The translations under genes and the position numbers were made by a program. The notes under the pieces are model-generated. The model was not told the origin of the DNA. It made no database searches and worked only from the letters and a program-made list of their open reading frames with translations. Positions 58,046-64,000 of a stretch of 64,000 nucleotides of DNA are shown one piece after another; position 1 is the first letter of the stretch, and each line of letters begins with the position of its first letter. The DNA comes from Erodium maritimum. Lineage: Eukaryota > Streptophyta > Magnoliopsida > Geraniales > Geraniaceae. The stretch is taken from NCBI GenBank assembly GCA_963921825.1, contig OY997588.1:55622803-55686802 (forward strand). The letters are read 5' to 3'.

Positions 58046-58640
58046 TTTCACCGCAACCGATGAAGGGCGCTCTAGTCGTTTCCCCATATCAAACAAGATT
58101 CACACCTATCAATCGAATGAAATTCGAATGGACTCAAAAGTCCGCACTTGTGAAGTGCTGATACATGTTTCTCGTTGATGTGGCCTAAACGACAGTGTCA
58201 TAACAGAGTCGGGTCTAAATCATCGGATTTAGCCATTTTGGTATTTGCATTATAAATAGAGCATGATATATTGTTATACATATCCAATATGTACAATCCT
58301 CCTACCATTCTGGCACTAGCATAGAATATATCATTGCATAAGATATTGAAAATTCCATTTATAATATCAAAAGTATATCCTTCCTTGTCCAACATGGAAA
58401 TAAATACAATATTCCTATTGAAAGTAGGTATGCAATATACATCGTTTAGTACAAACACTAGGCCTCTACGCATAAACAGACTAATGGTCCCTACAGTAGT
58501 CACCGCAACCTAGATATTGTTGCCCACTCCGAGTTCCACTTTGTCCTTATTCAAGCATCTTCTACTTTCCAGCCACTGTATATTAGTACGAATGTGAGAT
58601 TCAGCCTCGGTATCCAATACCTATGAATCTCTGGAAGTAG
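58046..58640 (-). pseudogene. C2 protease and pre-integrase region
   Basis: The protease start reads VLDTEAESHIRTNIQW near 58618 (DTG altered to DTE). The stretch RGLVFVLNDVYCIPTFNRNI at 58503-58198 is the pre-integrase lead. The HLGHIN-like zinc part follows with stops near 58200-58080. Confidence 0.75.
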
Positions 58641-59553
58641 ATAGATGAAGCTCTATGTAGTATATAACTGCCGAAGGCGCGGTCCCATTGCCCTTCTTAA
58701 GATCATTCTGGAACTTCCTGCAATCCTTTTTCCAATGACCAAGTTGTTGGCAGTAATAGCAGATCTTCTCGGCCTCCTTTCCCTTCCTTGAGGACTCACC
58801 GGTTCTAGGAGGGTTAGGACCCTTCGGATGTCTAATCTTAACTGCCAAGTGCATAGGGGCTTTCCCTTTGTCACTTCCAGTTCCCCTCTTGAAACTGGTT
58901 CCCTTTCTGGCCACTAGAACATCCTTGGATCCCTGATCTCTGATGTTCTGCTCAGTAGTTACCAGCATGCCGTGTAAATCTGATATGGTCTTTTCCATAA
59001 CGTGCGTATGATAGTTCATTAAAAAACCAGTATATGTATGAGGAAGGGGGCGCAGCACCACGTCCGTTTCCATCTCATTCTCTATCTTAAGATACAATCG
59101 ATTAAGATGTTCGAGACATCCCTTCCATTTTTAGGACATGAGGACCCACGGAGCTCCCTGCTGACATCTTGTAAGAGAGTAGCTCATTAAGGACATTGTA
59201 TCTTAGGATACGTGCCCTTTCTTTGAACATACCCTTTATGACCCCTAACATCTTATAAGGGTCATTACAGTACTCCATGAACTGCTCCTAGAGATTCGAC
59301 TCCATGCAGCCTAACATAATACACGCTATATCAATGGCGTCTCTTACGTGCTTCAGGTATGCATCTTTAACGACACTTGCAGCGTTATTAGCTGGCTCCT
59401 CAGGGAAAGCCTGGTATAGGACATATTCCTTGCGTTTGAACTTGAGGACTATCCTCTGGTTCCTATCCCAGCCCAGATAGTTTGTCCACTGAGCTTGACC
59501 TTGTCAAGCATGGAGTTCAATGAAAAACTAATGTTCACTGATGAACTTGCCAT
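58641..59553 (-). pseudogene. C2 gag
   Basis: The ATG at 59553 starts MASSSVNISFSLNSMLDKVK, followed by frameshifts. From 59097 the frame reads ENEMETDVVLRPLPHTYTGF and LVTTEQNIRDQGSKDVLVAR, with a complete zinc knuckle CYYCQQLGHWKKDC (C-x2-C-x4-H-x4-C) near 58720-58765, then one NDLKKGNGTAPS unit. The basic pre-knuckle segment (KGTSFKRGTGSDKGKAP) is typical of copia nucleocapsids. Confidence 0.82.
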
Positions 59554-61163
59554 ACTGATCTACACGACAAGGAAGATTTAATCAGTGAGCTGAATGAAAT
59601 ATTTTATGAAGATCAAGTTTAAACACCAACCGGTTTTTGATCAAAATCAAAAGAAGCAAGAACCTTGATTCACTCGTCTGATCTAGATGAAGGCTCACCA
59701 CTCAATCGAGCTATGTAGGCTGGACCCTGTCCAATCACACCTCGTGTGACTCTTGGGTAGGGTATGTACTTGCGTACACGGCTTACCCTATCTGATACCC
59801 TAGCTCAACCCTGGCTGAGAATCGTAGCCAAGTCCACCAATTTCAATTATGACCCGACACTATGTCGGTGCTCCGCTAAGGCGCACGAGACCCACATATG
59901 TCATCCAAACATATTACCCCGCTTTCCCATGAATGTTCCGGTAAGGCGCATGACACTCATAGGATGGGGAGGTAGTAGATTATTGAGAATCTGGGAGGTA
60001 TCTGACATGACCCGATTTTACTTGTCTGGTTGTGTTTAAACTTAGGCACATCATAGATGCGATGAGCGCATCAACTACATATCGATGTAATGATGTCTCA
60101 AATTACAGTTAAGTAATTCTTCCTTCCAACCCGTCAACTACATCCTATGCAATGACGGTTCAAGGGATCACAAACAAAAGATTAAATCCGGTTTTATCTT
60201 TGCATGTGAGGTGATTCGCTTGAATAATAAAGTTAAGCATGCATTCTACGACATAAATCATGCATAACTAATACCAAGTAAACATTAAATAAACGTGCAT
60301 GTCATAGCCCTTAAAAATAAACCCCAACACGGTCTTGAGTTTCTTCGACTTCAAGCCGACGATATGGCTCTCCCACTCGCCTCTTGACGTCCGTCAACCC
60401 CAAGCTGTCTCCTACGGTCTCCCACTCGCCTCTTGACTTAACCGACTCCAAGCTTGCGATGACGTTTACAAATAAATACATGACTCGCAAGTCGGGAAAA
60501 AATAATTACACTTAAGTGGTACGACGACCACACAAAATAATAATTACACGCTAACACTATAGGCACGTAGTCCGAGAAAAGTGGTAAATCTACCTGGGAC
60601 TATTAACGTGCATCATACATAACCATCACATCATACAATGTGTTATCAAACAGCGAGATATGATTGATTTTAATTAATTTCTAAGTTTCTAAAATTAACG
60701 CATGCTTTATCGAAACCAGTTTTAAAACTAATTTTTCGAACGTTTAATTTTGAGGTTCGTCATGACGGTTCCAAACTCGTCACAATTACCCAAACGGTTT
60801 AGCCCCCGGCGTTCCAACTATCCAATAGTCACGACTCGGCCTAGCTTCGTCCAATCGAGCCTCGTCCGGTCACAGGATCGGCTCCCCAAGAGTCCCGCTC
60901 TCGTGACCCCGAAAATTAAACTTTGTCCAAAAAAAATCAGATTTGAATTTAGTTTTATAAAAAATCGAATTTCATGCATTAAATCTCCATGCAAGAATGT
61001 AGATCATGTTATCAATCAAGTACACATTCATACATATTAACACATGAAATTGAAAGCCTAACATGCAATTTTAAGCACTTCAAAAAAAAAACAGCAAGCA
61101 CTTCAAAATTTACAGCACCAAAACTAGAAATTTCCAGCTCTTGTTTTTCCCGTTGGTAGTCAA
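59554..61163 (-). other. C2 leader
   Basis: Non-coding region aligned in blocks with the C1 leader. Near 60350-60450 the phrase CTCCCACTCGCCTCTTGAC occurs twice. Confidence 0.75.
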
Positions 61164-61175
61164 GCTCTGATACCA
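61164..61175 (-). other. C2 primer binding site
   Basis: Minus-strand TGGTATCAGAGC adjacent to the LTR end at 61177. Confidence 0.9.
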
Positions 61176-61176
61176 C

Positions 61177-61294
61177 TGTTGAAACTCGATGTCGTGGACA
61201 TGTTAAACATGAAATACAACGGAAATTAACCACTAATCGAAGAAAAATAAGCTACCAAATATGAATAACAAAGCTGAAATTTCATTAAGGGTTA
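61177..61294 (-). repeat. C2 5' LTR, truncated by C3
   Basis: 118 bp matching the 3' LTR from 51076 to about 51193, then replaced by the C3 LTR at 61295. Confidence 0.85.
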
Positions 61295-61470
61295 TGTAAA
61301 GAAATGGTTTACAGTAATTGATGATTTGTATTGATTCTGAGTATTCATATATATACACACATTGGGATGAGTATGATGATCTCAATCTAGTTCATCTATA
61401 CTAGAGTTTAAGTTTATCTCTACAGTTATACTTCAAGATACATTACTGATATACTTATCTTTGCCTAATA
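61295..61470 (-). repeat. C3 3' LTR
   Basis: Minus strand TATTAGGCAAAG...CATTTCTTTACA. The start is TA where TG is usual, a single G to A change. A TATATATATG element (about 61346-61363) is the likely promoter TATA. Confidence 0.65.
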
Positions 61471-61483
61471 CTCCTCGGCAAGC

Positions 61484-63352
61484 TCAAGATCGGGAGCGAA
61501 CTTGAAGCTTGGACAACAAATCATGAAATGGCAGGTGCGGGAGCGGTTTCGTAACTACATCTGCAACTTGATCCTTAGCCGAGACATGAGATACTTTGAG
61601 CTGACCAGTATCGAACCTTTCCCTTACAAAGTAGTAGTCAAGATGTATATGCTTTGATCGGGAGCTAATAACTGGGTTAGCTGTCATGAACACAGCCCCA
61701 ACATTGTCACAGAGGAGTTCAGGAGGAGAAGACAGAGCAATACCAAGTTCGGAAAAGAGTTGTTGAAGCCATACCAGTTCTGCAGTAGTGTAAGCAAGAG
61801 CCCGAAATTCAGCTTTAGTACTACTGCGAGCCACTACCTTTTGTTTGCGGGACGTCCAGCTAATCAAGTTCGAACCAAGGTAGATGGCGAATCCATACTG
61901 AGAACGACAATCATCCGAATCAGAGATCCACCTAGCATCCGAAAACGCACGAAGGGAGTGAAGAGATGACGGTTGGAGAAACAGACCGGAATCAATGCTA
62001 CCCTTCAGATATCTCAAAATACGTTTAACGGCTGACCAATGCTCATCTGTCGGGTTGTGCATGTATTGACAGACCCTATTGACCGCAAATGTGATGTCCA
62101 GACGAGAAATAGTTGCATATTGGAGAGCACCAACCGTTTGACGATATAACTGTGGAGACGGAAACGGAGAGCCAGAACGAACCAGTTTGGAAGATGCATC
62201 AACTGGAGTTGAGCAAGGTTTAGCATCTGTCATGTTTGTACGATCAAGAACATCCTTGATGTATTTGTCCTGAGAGAGAAGCATGCCCGATCCCTGTGGT
62301 ATAACTTCAATACCCAAAAAATAAGTGAGTGAACCAAGATCCTTCAAACAGAATTTAGCATTGAGATTCCGAACAATCTGAGCTACGAGATGATCATCAT
62401 TGCTGGTGATGATGATATCATCCACGTAAACTAGGAGATAGACAGTAGCAGAGGAGGTTTTCAAGACAAATAGAGATGTATCTGCAAGACAAGCTTTAAA
62501 ACCAAAGGAGACCAAACAAGACTTGAGCTTCATAAACCAGGCCCGTGGAGCCTGTTTTAGGCCATAGATCGCCTTGTGAAGTTTACACACATAATTAGAA
62601 TACTGATAATGAGAGAAACCTGGTGGTTGTTCCATAAAAACTGATTCAACGAGTTCCCCATTGAGGAACGCATTATTCACATCCAATTGCCTAAGCTTCC
62701 AACCACGAGTTAAAGCAAGCGAGAGAACGAGTCGGATAGTGGATGACTTTACTACCGGACTAAAAGTAGATGTATAGTCGATGTCAGTTTCCTGATGATA
62801 ACATTGTGCTACTAGGCGTGCCTTGAGTCTGTCAATATTCCCATTAGATAAGCGTTTGACCCTGTAAATCCATTTGCAACCAATCACATTAGCATGAAAA
62901 GGACGAGGTACAAGTGACCATGTCTTATTTCTCAAAAGTGCATCAAATTCTGCCCGCATAGCATTTCTCCAACAGTCATGTTTAGAAGCTTGTTTATAGC
63001 TGGAGGGTTCAGATACGTCCAAGATAGAAGAGACAAGAGGATGACGACTGACAGCAAAGGTTTTGGGTTTAAGAGAATTAGTTTGGGCACGGGTAGTCAT
63101 ATAATGAGTAGTTGTGTCGGAAGCTCTAAAATAGGAGGCAACTGAAGACACAGGCAAGGAATTATTAGGTGAGACTGACTCCGAAGCAGGTACAGCTGGT
63201 TGTTGAACAGAAGAAGCTGGAGACTTAGGCGAAAGTGGAGAATGGGATGCAGGTGATACTGGAGACGCAGGTGGAACTAGAGACGCAGGCTGATCCGATG
63301 CAACAGAGTCAGGCGTGGGATACACAACAATGGAGGGATCATAGGACAACAT
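61484..63352 (-). CDS. C3 pol: RT and RNase H, open for 622 codons
   Basis: Copia RT and RNase H copy the element RNA and degrade the template. Reading from 63352: a Ser/Pro-rich linker (residues 1-85), TTRAQTNSLKPKTFA (about 88-102), RT from NKTWSLVPRP through VIGCKWIYRVKRLSNGNIDR, QLDVNNAFLNGELVESVFME, AIYGLKQAPRAWFMKLKSCL and LLVYVDDIIITSND (YVDD at 62417-62428). RNase H has FSDARWISDSDDCRSQYGFA, ARSSTKAEFRAL and LLCDNVGAV, supplying the D, E and D of the active site, and ends near DLLSKLQVRS. No stop or frameshift for 1.87 kb. The frame continues upstream across a single TAA (near 63365) into integrase, so the ATG at 63352 is internal to the original polyprotein. Confidence 0.9.
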   Translation of the reverse strand: MLSYDPSIVVYPTPDSVASDQPASLVPPASPVSPASHSPLSPKSPASSVQQPAVPASESVSPNNSLPVSSVASYFRASDTTTHYMTTRAQTNSLKPKTFAVSRHPLVSSILDVSEPSSYKQASKHDCWRNAMRAEFDALLRNKTWSLVPRPFHANVIGCKWIYRVKRLSNGNIDRLKARLVAQCYHQETDIDYTSTFSPVVKSSTIRLVLSLALTRGWKLRQLDVNNAFLNGELVESVFMEQPPGFSHYQYSNYVCKLHKAIYGLKQAPRAWFMKLKSCLVSFGFKACLADTSLFVLKTSSATVYLLVYVDDIIITSNDDHLVAQIVRNLNAKFCLKDLGSLTYFLGIEVIPQGSGMLLSQDKYIKDVLDRTNMTDAKPCSTPVDASSKLVRSGSPFPSPQLYRQTVGALQYATISRLDITFAVNRVCQYMHNPTDEHWSAVKRILRYLKGSIDSGLFLQPSSLHSLRAFSDARWISDSDDCRSQYGFAIYLGSNLISWTSRKQKVVARSSTKAEFRALAYTTAELVWLQQLFSELGIALSSPPELLCDNVGAVFMTANPVISSRSKHIHLDYYFVRERFDTGQLKVSHVSAKDQVADVVTKPLPHLPFHDLLSKLQVRSRS

Positions 63353-63367
63353 AGAAGGTAAACACGG

Positions 63368-63540
63368 TTATGAAGTCAGAATAGGATCTTTAGGAGGTGT
63401 AGGTGGATTAGACACTGATAGTTGTGCATAAGGGAAAATTTGTTCATTAAAAACAACATGTCTAGCTATATATAGACGAGAAGTAGGGAGATGAAGACAC
63501 AAATAACCCTTATGACGAGAACTAAAACCAACAGACCGAA
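63368..63540 (-). pseudogene. C3 integrase C-terminal end
   Basis: FSSRHKGYLCLHLPTSRLYI then ARHVVFNEQIFPYAQ, the copia integrase end (family pattern GYSSxHKGYxCL...RxYxSRHVxFDExxFP). Same frame as the RT unit, separated by one TAA. Left of about 63540 the frame continues into unrelated leader DNA. Confidence 0.85.
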
Positions 63541-64000
63541 CGGGGCTCCGTTGGACGGGGCTAGGCCAAGCATGAGCATTGGATGGTTGATATGCCAAGG
63601 CTAAACCGTTTTGTTAGTTATTACGAGTTTGGAACCGTCATGACGAACTCGAAGATCAAATGTTCAAAAGTTTCATTTTTGAACGGTTTCGATAAACCGA
63701 GCATCAAAATATTTCGAAACTTAGCTATTAATTAAAACCGGAAAATCACATGATGTTTGATAACATGCTTGTTTGATAACACGATGTGTGATGTGATGTT
63801 GGCATGGTCTACATAATAGCCCCAAGCTCGATTTAATTATTTTTTGCTTTTCACGGCCTGTGAGCCGCTAGAGTTAGCGTGAAATTATTCTTTCAAGGTT
63901 TGGTCGTCGAACCACTTATTTGTAATATTTATTAATTCCCGACCTACGAGTCGTGTATTAAATTGTATTTTTTTTACTCAAGACGAAGAAAGGGCGAAAA
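63541..64000 (+). repeat. Inverted fragment of C1-family leader
   Basis: Reverse complement of about 21360-21826, the C1 leader, with few differences; continues past the window edge. It indicates a plus-oriented C1-family element joined directly to C3 integrase. Confidence 0.88.

Larger units (their letters stand above)
51076..61294 (-). mobile_element. C2: Ty1/copia retrotransposon related to C1
   Basis: LTR at 51076-52634 and a truncated partner at 61177-61294 share TGTTGGAACTCGATGTCGTG-type ends. Minus-strand order: primer site, leader, gag with CCHC, protease, integrase, RT with intact YVDD, RNase H, purine tract. S3 sits between integrase and RT. Coding parts match C1 closely but C2 keeps several blocks C1 has lost. 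No target duplication can be tested because the right LTR is cut by C3. Confidence 0.88.
61295..63540 (-). mobile_element. C3: Ale-like Ty1/copia retrotransposon, 5' part missing
   Basis: Short LTR (61295-61470), then minus-strand pol with RNase H, RT and the end of integrase, cut at about 63540. The protein motifs, a ~176-bp LTR and the GAGCTTGCCGAGGAGTATTAG tract fit the Ale (Hopscotch/Retrofit) lineage. It inserted into the C2 LTR and is the least decayed element present. Confidence 0.85.

Overview
This window looks like a heterochromatic, transposon-filled stretch of a large flowering-plant genome. Almost everything in it is LTR retrotransposon: Ty3/gypsy elements of the chromovirus (Tekay/Del-like) type, one Athila/Tat-like gypsy element, and three Ty1/copia elements. 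Typical plant signatures are present: initiator-Met-tRNA primer sites (TGGTATCAGAGC), gypsy polypurine tracts preceded by ACGAAATTC, chromodomain-type integrase ends, 5-bp target duplications and LINE tails. The species cannot be told from sequence alone. I found no rRNA, tRNA or CRISPR array, and only one plausible host gene: a small secreted-peptide gene on the minus strand at 49216-48998. Element names (G1-G3, C1-C3, A1, S1-S3) are mine.

Layout. 1-922: AT-rich DNA with no gene. 923-10015: G1, an old plus-strand Tekay-like gypsy element with decayed gag, RT and integrase ends; its 3' LTR is cut off at 10015. 10016-23744: C1, a minus-strand copia element in the form LTR - partial interior - foreign gypsy fragment (G3) - partial LTR - interior - LTR. 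It is best read as a tandem copia dimer broken by a gypsy-derived insertion/deletion. 23745-24237: a short unassigned stretch. 24238-42705: G2, a minus-strand Tekay-like element flanked by a perfect 5-bp duplication (ACTTA). A 7.5-kb nest has replaced part of its RNase H/integrase interval. The nest holds a loose LTR fragment, the 3' part of an Athila-like element (A1), an inverted partial copy of the A1 LTR, and a G1-family solo LTR (S1) inside that copy.

42711-45560: AT-rich unassigned DNA. 45566-48409: S2, a plus-strand solo LTR of the G2 family (duplication AGACC). 48410-51075: the most host-like part, with a 94-bp LINE stub bounded by its own target duplication, the secreted-peptide gene and a decayed L1-type LINE. 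51076-61294: C2, a minus-strand copia element with a solo LTR (S3, duplication CATGG) in it. 61295-63540: C3, a younger Ale-like copia element inserted in the C2 LTR, with RT and RNase H still open. 63541-64000: an inverted piece of C1-family leader that runs off the window.

Relative ages follow from nesting: S1 postdates the inverted A1 LTR, the A1 nest postdates G2, S3 postdates C2, and C3 postdates C2. The most unusual signals are (i) a precise seven-residue in-frame loss of the YVDDILL catalytic box, shared by both halves of C1, (ii) the head-to-head A1 LTR structure, and (iii) families of short, covarying hairpins conserved between LTR copies. I see no convincing new multi-gene system.
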